64,000 nt of DNA. It comes from Sinorhizobium americanum (lineage in GTDB: Bacteria > Pseudomonadota > Alphaproteobacteria > Rhizobiales > Rhizobiaceae). Under the pieces are notes generated by a model. It did not search any database and was not told where the DNA came from. It saw nothing but the letters and a program-made list of their open reading frames with translations. How positions within the stretch are numbered: position 1 is the first letter of the stretch; each line of letters opens with the position of its first letter. The stretch lies in the NCBI RefSeq assembly GCF_001651855.1, contig NZ_LNQC01000044.1:186001-250000 (forward strand), in the 5' to 3' direction. Made by a program: the position numbers and the translations under genes. This document shows positions 37,554-46,481 of this stretch, in pieces.

Positions 37554-38960
37554 GTGGCGTTGAAGGCGATCAGGGCGGGGTCGAGGAACGAAAGCGGCAT
37601 CGCCGCAGTCAAGACGCTCCTCGGCGGACGGTTCGGTGATCGGTTTCAGACGGGAGAGGCCATCCGGTCCCAGCACGCCAACACGACGACCTACATCCCG
37701 GCACAGCTTCCGGACGCGGTCGTCTTTCCCGAAAATGCATCCGATGTTCGCGAGATCGTCGAGATCGCCTCGGCGCATTGCGTGCCGCTCATTGCCTTCG
37801 GCGCCGGCTCTTCACTCGAGGGCCATGTGAATGCGCCGCATGGCGGCATATCGGTCGACATGATGCGGATGAACCGCATCCTTGCCGTCAATGCCGAGGA
37901 CCTCGACTGCGCGGTTGAGCCGGGCGTGACGCGCGAGGAATTGAACACCTATCTGCGCGATACTGGCCTCTTCTTCCCGATCGACCCGGGCGCGAATGCC
38001 TCGATCGGTGGCATGACCTCGACGCGGGCGTCCGGCACCAATGCGGTGCGCTACGGCACGATGAGAGAGAACGTGCTTGCCGTCACCGCGGTCGTCGCCG
38101 GGGGACGAGAGGTCAGAACCGCACACCGGGCCCGCAAGTCCTCGGCCGGCTATGATCTGACGCGGCTCTTCGTCGGGGCCGAAGGGACCCTCGGCATCCT
38201 CACCTCGATCACCCTGCGCCTGCAGGGCATCCCGGAGGTGATATCGGGCGGCGTCTGCCCGTTCTCGACGATTGCCGACGCCTGCAACGCTGTCATCCTG
38301 ACAATTCAGTCCGGCATTCCCGTCGCCCGCATCGAACTCCTCGACGCCGTGCAGATGCGGGCCTGCAACGCCTATTCCGGCCTGGACTACGCGGAAATGC
38401 CGACGCTCTTCGTCGAATTTCACGGCAGCACCGAGAGCGTCGAGCTGCAATCGCGCCAGTTCGCCGAAATAGCGTCGGAATTTGGTTCTACAGGATTTGT
38501 CTGGACCACCAACCCGGAAGAGCGGGCGCGCCTGTGGAGGGCGCGGCACAATGCCTACTGGGCGCAGAAGAGCCTGAAGCCCGGCGCCGCCATCCTGGCG
38601 ACCGATGTCTGCGTACCGATTTCGCGGCTTGCCGACTGCGTCGCGGCGACACATGAGGATATCGCCGCGCATGGGCTGATCGCCCCGATCGTCGGCCACG
38701 CGGGCGACGGCAATTTCCACGTCGGTGTGCTGTTCGACGACAAGGACCCCGCCGACGTGGCGCGGGTCGAGGCTTTCGTCGAACGGCTGAATAGCCGTGC
38801 ACTGTCGATGGATGGTACTTGTACGGGAGAGCATGGCATCGGTCAGGGCAAGATGCCGTTCCTCGAAGCGGAGCTCGGCGGAACGATCGATCTGATGCGG
38901 CAGATCAAACGTTCGCTCGATCCGGACAACATCTTCAACCCGGGCAAGATCTTCACGTGA
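37554..38960 (+). CDS. FAD-linked oxidase (GlcD / D-lactate dehydrogenase-like)
   Basis: A 468-residue flavoprotein with an N-terminal FAD-binding-4 domain (PENASDVREIVEIA, then IAFGAGSSLEGHV and GANASIGGMTSTRASGTNAVRYG) and the C-terminal oxidase domain with IVGHAGDGNFHVGV and TCTGEHGIGQGK. Members oxidise 2-hydroxy acids such as glycolate or D-lactate and pass electrons to quinones or cytochrome c. The start is taken as GTG 37554 with AGGAAGGA upstream; the reading from 37473 adds an Arg-rich stretch. No glcE/glcF partners are present, which favours a single-subunit D-lactate dehydrogenase-like enzyme. Confidence 0.88.
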   Translation: MALKAIRAGSRNESGIAAVKTLLGGRFGDRFQTGEAIRSQHANTTTYIPAQLPDAVVFPENASDVREIVEIASAHCVPLIAFGAGSSLEGHVNAPHGGISVDMMRMNRILAVNAEDLDCAVEPGVTREELNTYLRDTGLFFPIDPGANASIGGMTSTRASGTNAVRYGTMRENVLAVTAVVAGGREVRTAHRARKSSAGYDLTRLFVGAEGTLGILTSITLRLQGIPEVISGGVCPFSTIADACNAVILTIQSGIPVARIELLDAVQMRACNAYSGLDYAEMPTLFVEFHGSTESVELQSRQFAEIASEFGSTGFVWTTNPEERARLWRARHNAYWAQKSLKPGAAILATDVCVPISRLADCVAATHEDIAAHGLIAPIVGHAGDGNFHVGVLFDDKDPADVARVEAFVERLNSRALSMDGTCTGEHGIGQGKMPFLEAELGGTIDLMRQIKRSLDPDNIFNPGKIFT

Positions 38961-39024
38961 TCCTGGCGGATCGGATGAAGCTAGCAAAGTGGGGTGCGAA
39001 CGGAACAGATGGGAATGTGACACG

Positions 39025-42000
39025 GTGCTGGCGCGAATTTTCGTAATTTTTGGCGGCCTGTTGGTTGTCGCGCTGTTCGCGACGCTGATCGCACCGTTGT
39101 TCATAAACTGGACCGATTTCCGCACCGATTTCGAGCGTGAGGCGAGCCGGATCATGGGCAAGCCGGTCGTCGTGCACGGCAGCGTCGATGCGCGGCTCAT
39201 CCCCTTCCCGACGGTGACGCTCAACGATGTGCGCGTCGGGGCTGAAGGCGGCGGGGAGCCGTTGATTCAGGTCGCACAGTTCTCGATGAGCGCCGAGCTC
39301 GCACCCTTCTTAAGCGGTGAGGCGCTGATCTTCGACATGCGCCTCGACCGGCCGCGGGCAAAACTGCGGCTGCAGCCGGACGGGACGCTCGATTGGGCGC
39401 GCGGCCCGCGCGCGGCGATCCCGGCGAACACCGTCGTCCTGGAAAACGTCGAGATCGTGGACGGCGAGATCGAGTTCGTCGACGAGCAGACCGGGCGTAC
39501 GCGCCGAGTGAGCGATCTTTCCGCCGACGTGTCGGCCCGTTCGCTGGCCGGTCCCTGGAAGGTCGAGGGCCGTGCCGCGCTCGATGGCGAAGCGGGCAGC
39601 TTCTCCTTCGTGAGCAATGCGGTGGACGAGGAAGGAGCTCTCAGCCTTCGCGCGCGGCTGACGCCGGACGAGCGCCCCTTCGGCGTCGAGCTCGACGGCG
39701 AGCTCAAGGTCGTCGATTTCAGGCCGGTCTATGCGGGCCGGTTCACGCTGACGGAAAATCGTCCGTCCGACGAGGGAAGGACCGGACGGGCGCTGCGCAT
39801 AAATGGCCAGTTCCAGCTCACCAATGAGAGCATCCGCGTGCCGGAATATCACTTCGAGGTCGGCCCGCCGGACGATCCCTATGTCGTCACCGGCGAGGCA
39901 ACCCTCGATACCGGCAAGGATCAGAAGTTCCTGTTGATCGCCGACGGGCAGCAGATCGACGTCAGTCGGATCGGCAATTCCGGCCGGGGCGGCAAGACCG
40001 GTCGCGACCCGGCAGTTTCCCTGCGGCAGCGGGTGGAAACGATGATGGCGATCGCGGCGGATATTCCCATTCCGCAGGTGCCGGGCCGCGCGAGCCTGAA
40101 ACTTCCGGCGATCGTCATCGGCGATACCACCGTGCGCGACATACGTCTCGATGTCAGACCTGACGGCGCGGGCTGGATCGTCGACAACGCGGTGGCGCTG
40201 TTGCCCGGCCGCACGCAGCTCGAAGCCAAGGGGCGGCTGAACCTCAAGGGGCAGCGCGCCTTTCGCGGCGACATCGTCGTCGCCTCCAATCAACCGTCGG
40301 GGCTCGCCAATTGGCTGGCCGGCTCGGTCGATCCCGCCATTCGCAAGCTGAAGACGGCGGGTTTTGCCGCGACCGTCAACCTGACCGACACGCTGCAGCA
40401 ATTCGAAAAGCTCGAAGTGGCGGCCGGTCCAGCGACGCTCAAGGGGAGGCTGGAGCGCCAGTCCTTTGCCGAGCAGCAGCCGACGCTGTCGCTGCAGCTC
40501 AAGGGTAACCGCATCGACCTCGACGCGCTGCAGGCGCTGGCCGGCCTCGTTGCCGGAGATGCCTCGACCGCAACCCTGCTCAACCACGCCATCGCTGCCG
40601 AACTATCCGCCGAGACGTTCTCCGCCTTCGGCGAGGAGGCGCGCGACGTGCAGGCCGTCCTGACGCTCAAGAATGGCCAGCTGCAGGCCGAGCGGGTGGC
40701 AATCGGCAACCTTTCCGGCGCCCAGCTCGCCTTTTCCGGCCGCGTGAGCGGCGGTTTCGAGAAGCCGGTGATTTCGGCGAAGATGAAGCTTGCCGCCGAA
40801 GAGCTGACGCCGTTCCTGGAGCTGGTCGGGCGGCACACGATCACCCACCCGGCCCTGGCTCGGCTGATCAAGGCCGGCCCCTATTATTCCGGCGCTGCCC
40901 TCGACATGACCTTGACGGCGGGTAGCAAGGAGGGCAACGCGCCCTTCACCTTTGGCGTGATCGGCACCGCCAATGGCGGCAAGATCGCCGCCAGCTATCA
41001 GGCGCCGGACGTTGCCCAAGCCCTTGCCGGAAAAGGCATATTGCTGGAGGCGACGCTCGAGAATCCGCAGACCCCCGTTCTCCTCGGCCAGGCCGGGCTC
41101 GATCCGCTGCCGTTCGATGCGGACGCCAACGGTATCCTCGCGGTCAAGCTGCAGAGCACGGAAGGTTTTGAGGCGAACGGCTCGCTGACCTTCACGACCG
41201 AGAAGACGCAGATTGCCGCCAAGGGTACGGTCGACCTTTCGCGGGATCACTATCTCGAGGGACAGGGCAAGCTGACGCTGCAGACGGAGGATTTCGAGCC
41301 CTATCTGTTGCTGCAGGGCATTGCCTTGCCGCAGATGGGCAGCGGGCTGCCCGTGAAGCTGACCGCGGACATCGCCGCCGACCCTGAGAAGATCGCGCTT
41401 TCAGCCATCGAAGGCAGCGCCGACCGGAACGGTTTCGCCGGTAGTCTGACGATCGACCGCAAGGCGCGCGGCACGGCGCGAGGCGAACTGGTGCTCGATA
41501 CGCTCGATCTAGCCTGGCTCGGCGAAGGTATCCTCGGACAGGTCCACGACGCATCGGCCGGTGGATTGTCGGTGGCGCCCCTGGCGCAGCCCGCCTGGAC
41601 GGGCCTCGACGTCGCTCTCGACCTCACAGCAAAGCGCTTTTGGCCGGGCCTCTATGGGGAGATTACCGGATTCAGCGGCAAGCTCGAATGGAAGGGAAAC
41701 GAACTTGCCTTGACCGAGGCGGCGGGCGACTGGTTGGGAGGCAAGCTCGCGGGACGGCTGCAAGTCGGCAACGCAAACGGCTCCGGCTTCCTGCGTTCGC
41801 GATTCGACCTGACGGGCGGCGACCTGGCTGCAGCCGGATGGGCGCGGCAGAGCGGACCCGTCGCGACCGGCCGCTTCGACCTTTCCGTTGCGATGGAGGC
41901 GTCCGGTGCGACGCCGAAGGCAATGGCAAGTTCGGTCAGCGGTTCGGGAACGGCGACGTTCAATGGCGTGACGCTCAACGGCATCAACACGGCGGCGCTG

Positions 42001-42768
42001 CCGCAACTGATGGCGGCGGCCGATGCAATGAAAACCGAGATTTCGCCGAACGCGGTGCGCAAAGCCGCTGAAGAGGTGCTCTTCAGCGGCCAATCGGTCG
42101 TCGGTGCCGTCAAGGTGCCTTTCAGCATCGCCGGCGGAACCGTCAGGGCGCAAAACGTGGCGGCCGCGGACGGCAATGCGTCGTTCTCCGGTGAAGTCTC
42201 CTTCGATCTTCCGGCCGAACGGATGAGCGGTGCGGTCGATCTCACCTTCCGGCCGGGCGAAGAGGCGCTTGCCGGCGCTGAGCCGCGCGTGCGTTTCGGC
42301 TATGCGGGACTGCTTGCGTCGCCCGGCGTCAGCGTGGACGTTACCGACCTTGCCAATTTCCTGTCGCTTCGCGCTTACGAAAAAGAGCGCCGGCGGGTGG
42401 AAACGCTGCAGGCGAATGTTCTAGAAAAACAGCGCCTGCGCCGAGAAGTGGCGCTTTACAGGGCCCGGGCGGCCGAGCGCGAGATCCAGCGGCGGCGAGC
42501 GATCATCGAGGAACGCACCCGCCAGGCGGCGGCGGTCGAAGCGGCGCGGATGAAGGCCGAGGCGATGGCGCGGGCAGCGGAAGCGCGCCGGGCGGCCGAA
42601 GAGGAGCGCCAGCGCTTGCGCCAACTTCCGCGGCCGCCGGCGCAGCCTCAAGGCGCTCCGGTGCAGGACGTTCAGCGGAATGCGCCGCCCCCTGCCGGTG
42701 AGAACGCCGGCCCGCCGGCGGGGCCGGGGCTGAATTTCGACATGCTGCCCGACATCACCGTGCGGTAG
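39025..42768 (+). CDS. Very large AsmA family protein
   Basis: A 1247-residue protein with one N-terminal membrane helix (IFVIFGGLLVVALFATLIAPL) and an AsmA domain beginning FINWTDFRTDFEREASRIMGKPV. A long beta-rich periplasmic region follows, then a C-terminal AsmA-type segment (DLSVAMEASGATPKAMASS, then VSGSGTATFNGV). AsmA-like proteins are thought to bridge the envelope and move phospholipids to the outer membrane. The last 140 residues are different: an Arg/Glu/Ala-rich coiled coil and a Pro/Gln-rich tail. GTG 39025 is chosen with GGGAA upstream. The gene lies 64 bases after the oxidase gene. Confidence 0.9.
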   Translation: MLARIFVIFGGLLVVALFATLIAPLFINWTDFRTDFEREASRIMGKPVVVHGSVDARLIPFPTVTLNDVRVGAEGGGEPLIQVAQFSMSAELAPFLSGEALIFDMRLDRPRAKLRLQPDGTLDWARGPRAAIPANTVVLENVEIVDGEIEFVDEQTGRTRRVSDLSADVSARSLAGPWKVEGRAALDGEAGSFSFVSNAVDEEGALSLRARLTPDERPFGVELDGELKVVDFRPVYAGRFTLTENRPSDEGRTGRALRINGQFQLTNESIRVPEYHFEVGPPDDPYVVTGEATLDTGKDQKFLLIADGQQIDVSRIGNSGRGGKTGRDPAVSLRQRVETMMAIAADIPIPQVPGRASLKLPAIVIGDTTVRDIRLDVRPDGAGWIVDNAVALLPGRTQLEAKGRLNLKGQRAFRGDIVVASNQPSGLANWLAGSVDPAIRKLKTAGFAATVNLTDTLQQFEKLEVAAGPATLKGRLERQSFAEQQPTLSLQLKGNRIDLDALQALAGLVAGDASTATLLNHAIAAELSAETFSAFGEEARDVQAVLTLKNGQLQAERVAIGNLSGAQLAFSGRVSGGFEKPVISAKMKLAAEELTPFLELVGRHTITHPALARLIKAGPYYSGAALDMTLTAGSKEGNAPFTFGVIGTANGGKIAASYQAPDVAQALAGKGILLEATLENPQTPVLLGQAGLDPLPFDADANGILAVKLQSTEGFEANGSLTFTTEKTQIAAKGTVDLSRDHYLEGQGKLTLQTEDFEPYLLLQGIALPQMGSGLPVKLTADIAADPEKIALSAIEGSADRNGFAGSLTIDRKARGTARGELVLDTLDLAWLGEGILGQVHDASAGGLSVAPLAQPAWTGLDVALDLTAKRFWPGLYGEITGFSGKLEWKGNELALTEAAGDWLGGKLAGRLQVGNANGSGFLRSRFDLTGGDLAAAGWARQSGPVATGRFDLSVAMEASGATPKAMASSVSGSGTATFNGVTLNGINTAALPQLMAAADAMKTEISPNAVRKAAEEVLFSGQSVVGAVKVPFSIAGGTVRAQNVAAADGNASFSGEVSFDLPAERMSGAVDLTFRPGEEALAGAEPRVRFGYAGLLASPGVSVDVTDLANFLSLRAYEKERRRVETLQANVLEKQRLRREVALYRARAAEREIQRRRAIIEERTRQAAAVEAARMKAEAMARAAEARRAAEEERQRLRQLPRPPAQPQGAPVQDVQRNAPPPAGENAGPPAGPGLNFDMLPDITVR

Positions 42769-42797
42769 ATCGAAGTCAGGAAATTGAGGTAGGGCGC

Positions 42798-43028
42798 TCA
42801 AAGAGTCTCCGTGGACTTCGCCAGGGCCTTGATCCAGGCAAGCACGTATAGCCGCAGCGCCGAAGAGAGGTTTCCCTCCGGGTCGCGCCCGTCGTCGATC
42901 TCCGCGATCAGCCGCGCGAGCGGCATGCCGCGGCTCTTGGCGATCGACTTCAGTTCCTGCCAGAAGGGCTCCTCAAGCGTGAAACTGGTGCGGTGTCCAT
43001 GCAGCGTCGCCGAATGCTTGGCGATCAT
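42798..43028 (-). CDS. Ribbon-helix-helix domain protein
   Basis: A 76-residue protein that matches the RHH_4 type: a basic N-terminus, HGHRTSFTLEEPFWQELKSI as the strand and first helix, then GMPLARLIAEIDDGRDPEGN and a hydrophobic C-terminal helix. It likely binds DNA as a dimer, target unknown. ATG 43028 is preferred over TTG 43052. It precedes the large AsmA gene's stop from the other side (convergent). Confidence 0.82.
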   Translation of the reverse strand: MIAKHSATLHGHRTSFTLEEPFWQELKSIAKSRGMPLARLIAEIDDGRDPEGNLSSALRLYVLAWIKALAKSTETL

Positions 43029-43121
43029 TCCTGGCCTCACAAGTCGATTCAACGGGTTGGCAATCCGATTCCCGAATCGTTTCCAAGTCCTTGTGGGGGA
43101 ATCGTTTTTTTGAAGGGCGGC

Positions 43122-43343
43122 TCAGGCCTCGTCCCTATCGGCAATGGGCCGACCTGGCGCTGCCAGCCCTTCCAGTCGGCCCTGGTCAAGCGTCTTCGAC
43201 GCCTTTTCGTTCAGGGCCGTCGTGAGGGACTTTTCCGTTTTCGTTCGGCCGAAGGACATCCGATTCTGCTCAGCCTGCTTCTCCCGCTCGACGCGAGCCT
43301 GACGCTTGCGGAACTGACGCAGGTTGACGACGTCGCCGCTCAT
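43122..43343 (-). CDS. DUF4169 family protein
   Basis: A 73-residue, highly charged protein beginning MSGDVVNLRQFRKRQARVER and containing NRMSFGRTKTEKSL, both typical of DUF4169. The function is unknown; it is largely helical and possibly disordered. It lies 15 bases after the sspB gene on the same strand, a common rhizobial arrangement, so they are probably co-expressed. Confidence 0.85.
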   Translation of the reverse strand: MSGDVVNLRQFRKRQARVEREKQAEQNRMSFGRTKTEKSLTTALNEKASKTLDQGRLEGLAAPGRPIADRDEA

Positions 43344-43358
43344 GCCACGCTCCGGCGG

Positions 43359-43868
43359 TCAGTTTTTCTTGCGGAAGGAATCGAGCGAGACGACCGAACC
43401 GCCGCCGCCCTTCGGGCCGTCGCCCGCCGGGCTCTTCTGCTCAGCCTCATCGGCTTCGTTGACCGGATAAGCGGTGATCTCTGCCGAGTCCGACTCGTCG
43501 TCCTCGCCGGCCGCGACATCGAACTCGAGCTCGAAATTCACCGACGGATCGTAGAAACCGCGAACAGCATTGAAGGGGATGACCAGCTTCTCCGGCGTAT
43601 CGGAGAAGGAGAGGCCGATTTCAAATCCGGTCTCGGAAACCTTCAGGTCCCAGAATTGATGTTGGACGACGATCGTCATCTGTTCCGGGTACTTCGCCTT
43701 GAGATGTTGCGAGATGCGTACGCCGGGAGCCCCCGTCAGGAAAGTAATGAAGAAATGGTGGTCACCGGGGAGATGGCCGGTAGCGGCAACTTCGGCCAGC
43801 ACCTTGCGGATGACGCCGCGGAGCGCGTCCTGCGCCAGAATATCGTAGCGGATGTGGTCCTGGCCCAT
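43359..43868 (-). CDS. sspB: SspB-like ClpXP adaptor
   Basis: An alphaproteobacterial SspB that delivers ssrA-tagged and other substrates to the ClpXP protease. The 169-residue protein has the SspB core (IRYDILAQDALRGVIRKVL, then HHFFITFLTGAPGVRIS and VVQHQFWDL) and an acidic linker. It ends VVSLDSFRKKN, a short basic tail of the kind that docks on the ClpX zinc-binding domain. ATG 43868 removes a spurious N-terminal extension. The tmRNA gene that makes its substrates lies about 190 bases upstream on the same strand. Confidence 0.92.
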   Translation of the reverse strand: MGQDHIRYDILAQDALRGVIRKVLAEVAATGHLPGDHHFFITFLTGAPGVRISQHLKAKYPEQMTIVVQHQFWDLKVSETGFEIGLSFSDTPEKLVIPFNAVRGFYDPSVNFELEFDVAAGEDDESDSAEITAYPVNEADEAEQKSPAGDGPKGGGGSVVSLDSFRKKN

Positions 43869-44054
43869 ATGATCCCCGTCTTTCTTCAAACTCACTTTAC
43901 CGCATGATGGCTCGGATCGAAATCGCGTTTCATACAGCAATTCAATGCCCTATTCGGGCCTGTCGGCGTCAGGCCGTTTGTCACCGGCCATGTCTCGTCT
44001 CATTGCCCGTCCAAATCGGACGAGTCAATTAACAAGGCATCTATAGCCGATTTC

Positions 44055-44388
44055 AGCACGGGGGAGAAGGTGAAGGCTTCTGTTGCCAGGTGCCTTCGGA
44101 CCCCGCCTTACGGTGCTACCCGGAAGGACTTGATTTGAAGTGCCGCACCGCCGTTAGGCAGCGAGACGTGCTTCAGCATAGTTGTCGTTTGCAACTATAA
44201 GTTTAGCCCGATAACGGTGGTACAATGCCGAGCAAAAAGTCGATCTTTACGCCCTTGTCGATCCTATTTCGCCCCCATCAAAAACCGGTCCAGCCGACCG
44301 GTTTTTGGTGGAGGCGCCGGGTACCGCCCCCGGGTCCAATGGGTTTATTGCATCGCCCGTTTATTGCCATAGCCGCCCGAAGACGGCT
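44055..44388 (-). ncRNA. ssrA: tmRNA, circularly permuted two-piece form
   Basis: Read on the minus strand. The acceptor RNA comes first (about 44388-44306, ending ...GCGCCTCCACCA). A 29-base processed spacer with an AAAACCGGTC hairpin follows. The coding RNA starts GGGGGCGAAATAGG at 44276. The acceptor ends GGGGGCG and CGCCTCC pair over seven bases. The tag frame at 44192-44154 is GCA AAC GAC AAC TAT GCT GAA GCA CGT CTC GCT GCC TAA, giving ANDNYAEARLAA. A minus-strand CTATAT at 44400-44395 fits the -10 for a start near 44388. tmRNA rescues stalled ribosomes and tags the product for ClpXP. The coding-RNA 3' end is approximate. Confidence 0.95.
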
Positions 44389-44554
44389 CTTGTCATATAG
44401 GTCTTTCCGGAGGCCAAGAAAAGGGGTGGAGAAAGGAAATCAGACGGATGAGGCTCGCGTCTTGACATGCGCGAAAAGCGTGAAAAACTTTCTCTGCTGC
44501 ACGCGGATCGCGAACAGGGCAGCGTCAGCCAACACTCGTCAGATGGAGGGAAGC

Positions 44555-44863
44555 ATGACCGACTATCTCGCAGACGTGCAGAAATACGACAGCGGTGCCG
44601 ATGAGGCCGTCGTGAACAAGATCGTGCGTCACCTCGGCATCGCCCTTCGAAATCGCGATTCGGCGCTGGTCTCGACCTCCGATCCCGACGAACTGGAGCG
44701 GGTCAGGGAGAGGTGGTGCGAGAAGAAGCTCGGCGTCGGCGGGTCGGAGGCACATGCGGCGATTGCTGCGGCTGCAAAGGCCATGGCCGAGGATCGTTCC
44801 AAGTCACGCGTGACCTTCTACTACCTCGTCGCGAAGGAACTCGGCAAACTGCAGACGCTCTGA
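44555..44863 (+). CDS. DUF2853 family protein
   Basis: A 102-residue soluble helical protein beginning MTDYLADVQKYDSGADEAVV with WCEKKLGVG in the middle, matching DUF2853. The function is unknown. ATG 44555 has TGGAGGGAAG upstream; the long reading from 44225 runs across the tmRNA gene and is not real. A CTTGAC hexamer at 44461-44466 may be its -35. Confidence 0.85.
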   Translation: MTDYLADVQKYDSGADEAVVNKIVRHLGIALRNRDSALVSTSDPDELERVRERWCEKKLGVGGSEAHAAIAAAAKAMAEDRSKSRVTFYYLVAKELGKLQTL

Positions 44864-45029
44864 TCGGAAGAGGCGAGGGGATGGGCGGATCCGTCACCGT
44901 ACCCTTACCTCGGGTGCCGACGCTGTCGGTTCTCCACGCCCATCCATGTTCATCCTTGCCCAGGCATCGTCGTCGCCGCTCTCGTCGAGACGTCGAACCG
45001 GCTCGGCCTGTAATCGTCCCCCAATTCTC

Positions 45030-45054
45030 GGAACATTCGCTGCCGGGCCCGGTT
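45030..45054 (+). promoter_or_regulatory. RpoE2 (EcfG)-type general stress promoter
   Basis: GGAAC (45030-45034), 18 bases, then TT (45053-45054) matches the S. meliloti RpoE2 consensus GGAAC-N18/19-TT. It lies 68 bases before the first of three small hydrophilic protein genes. No other match was noticed next to a gene start in the window. Confidence 0.7.
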
Positions 45055-45121
45055 AAGGGAGAGATAAGGCCGGCGATGCCCGCTGGCGCGGCAAGATCGG
45101 CAGGAAGGGAAGGGCACCCCG

Positions 45122-45328
45122 ATGACAACCTCAAAACATCCGAAAACACAACGGCCGAGCGACAAGGACCTCAAGCAGGATCCCGGAATCGGTCAGTCCA
45201 AGGGCATCCGTGGAGCGTCGGATTACGAAAGCCTGAAGCGAGACAACACGAGCGAAGGCGATGTGGCGAACGACCCGACGCCGCAGGGGGGCGCCAATCC
45301 GGGCCATCGCGGCCGAACCAACAAATGA
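45122..45328 (+). CDS. Small hydrophilic protein 1 (probable stress protein)
   Basis: A 68-residue protein rich in Lys, Asp, Gly, Pro and Asn, with no hydrophobic core (for example SDKDLKQDPGIGQSKG and GANPGHRGRTNK), so probably intrinsically disordered. It is the first gene behind the RpoE2-type promoter. It starts at ATG 45122; only weak SD-like sequence (AAGGGCACCCCG) precedes it. No family name can be given with confidence. Confidence 0.65.
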   Translation: MTTSKHPKTQRPSDKDLKQDPGIGQSKGIRGASDYESLKRDNTSEGDVANDPTPQGGANPGHRGRTNK

Positions 45329-45347
45329 GCCATCAGGAGATCCGATC

Positions 45348-45590
45348 ATGGTCGGCAGGAAGACGCACGAACACCAGCAACGCATAATTCAGGGCCGCGA
45401 GAACACATCGAATGCCGGCAAGGATTTCGATGCCGAAGCGGAACTCAAGCGCTCAGATGCTCTGCGCAAGGCCGAGCAGAAGGGGCAGAAGCTCGATACG
45501 GCGCATGCGGATGCGCGTGAGGAGAACGATCGCAGCATTCTGAGAGGCGAGAATCAGGAAAGCCGGCATCACAAGGACACCGGGCGGTAG
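45348..45590 (+). CDS. Small hydrophilic protein 2
   Basis: An 80-residue, highly charged protein (VGRKTHEHQQRIIQGREN, ending SRHHKDTGR), helix-prone and without Cys or a hydrophobic segment. CAGGAG precedes ATG 45348, which cuts off an unrelated 29-residue extension. It lies 19 bases after protein 1 and is likely in the same operon. Function unknown. Confidence 0.65.
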   Translation: MVGRKTHEHQQRIIQGRENTSNAGKDFDAEAELKRSDALRKAEQKGQKLDTAHADAREENDRSILRGENQESRHHKDTGR

Positions 45591-45650
45591 TCCGCTTCAT
45601 TTCGGCGATTCCAGAGCCTTGTGAAAGCTGAGCGGCAAAAGGAGATGGCC

Positions 45651-45869
45651 ATGGCCAACGCCAGTCGTAAGAACATCGGAAAGCCAGACAAGGGAAAGGG
45701 CTCCGGCAGCGGTGCCCGTACCACGATGAAAGAAGGAATGGTCGGCGAGAGCGACGTATTGTCCAACCGCGACAAGGCGCAACACTCCCAGGCGAGGGGC
45801 CTTGACCAGAACGCGACGAAGACAGAGCAATACCAGGACCACGCCGGAAACCGGCGACCTGCGAAATAG
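45651..45869 (+). CDS. Small hydrophilic protein 3
   Basis: A 72-residue polar protein with a Lys/Gly/Ser run (GKPDKGKGSGSGARTTMKEG) and many Gln/Asn/Asp residues. AAAAGGAG precedes ATG 45651. It lies 60 bases after protein 2. The pattern resembles general-stress small proteins of soil bacteria, but I cannot assign a named family. Confidence 0.65.
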   Translation: MANASRKNIGKPDKGKGSGSGARTTMKEGMVGESDVLSNRDKAQHSQARGLDQNATKTEQYQDHAGNRRPAK

Positions 45870-45880
45870 AGGTTAGCGCA

Positions 45881-46303
45881 CTACATTTCCCGTCGCCATG
45901 GCGGCACGAAGCGCCGGTCTTCATAGGATCGCAGATATCCGGTGTGGACGGGCACGGCCAGAAACCTAGCCTTGAAGTAGGCGAAAGCCCTGCAGCTGCG
46001 GCCGTGCCGCCTCGGCACGACGCGTATACGTCTCCGAAAATTGCCGGGCTTGCCGATCGACTCCATGCGGTCGAGTCGTTCGAGCGTGACGGGATCGACC
46101 TCATAGAGTTCCCCGCTGACACGCAAGCCGCTGCCGGGTTCATGGAACATCATCGGAGCGAACCATGGTCCGGCGACAAGCATCGGATAGTTCCTGGCGG
46201 TGCGATAAGGCCCGAGATAGGCCGCATGCGCCAGGCCGCGCCGATGCAGCGGGAAGCCTTTCTTCAAGGTGCCGAAAACGAAAACGAACTGAGGTCTCTC
46301 CAT
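45881..46303 (-). CDS. Gamma-glutamylcyclotransferase family protein
   Basis: A 140-residue protein with the GGCT/YtfP/AIG2-like start VFVFGTLKKGFPLHRRGL and the segment SGELYEVDPVTLERLDRME, where the Glu matches the usual catalytic position. Reactions in the family cleave gamma-glutamyl peptides to 5-oxoproline, but the exact substrate is open. ATG 46303 begins at the domain edge. It is convergent with the stress-protein genes. Confidence 0.85.
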   Translation of the reverse strand: MERPQFVFVFGTLKKGFPLHRRGLAHAAYLGPYRTARNYPMLVAGPWFAPMMFHEPGSGLRVSGELYEVDPVTLERLDRMESIGKPGNFRRRIRVVPRRHGRSCRAFAYFKARFLAVPVHTGYLRSYEDRRFVPPWRREM

Positions 46304-46481
46304 CAAGCCAAGGCTCCGATGCGGTGGCCCCTCCAACGTGCAGGGTCACCGGCTGTTCCGGCTCCGCGCGTGCGGCCCGCGATAGAAACGCCAAATCGCG
46401 GGAAAACGTCGCCGCGGCATTGGTTCCGCAGTGGCTTCATCCTATTTTCAAGACACTAACGAATCGGCGGTGCTAAGGACC

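Noticed and set aside
44225-44554. N-terminal extension of the DUF2853 gene
   Set aside because: The DNA is the tmRNA gene on the other strand, and a good ribosome-binding site precedes ATG 44555.
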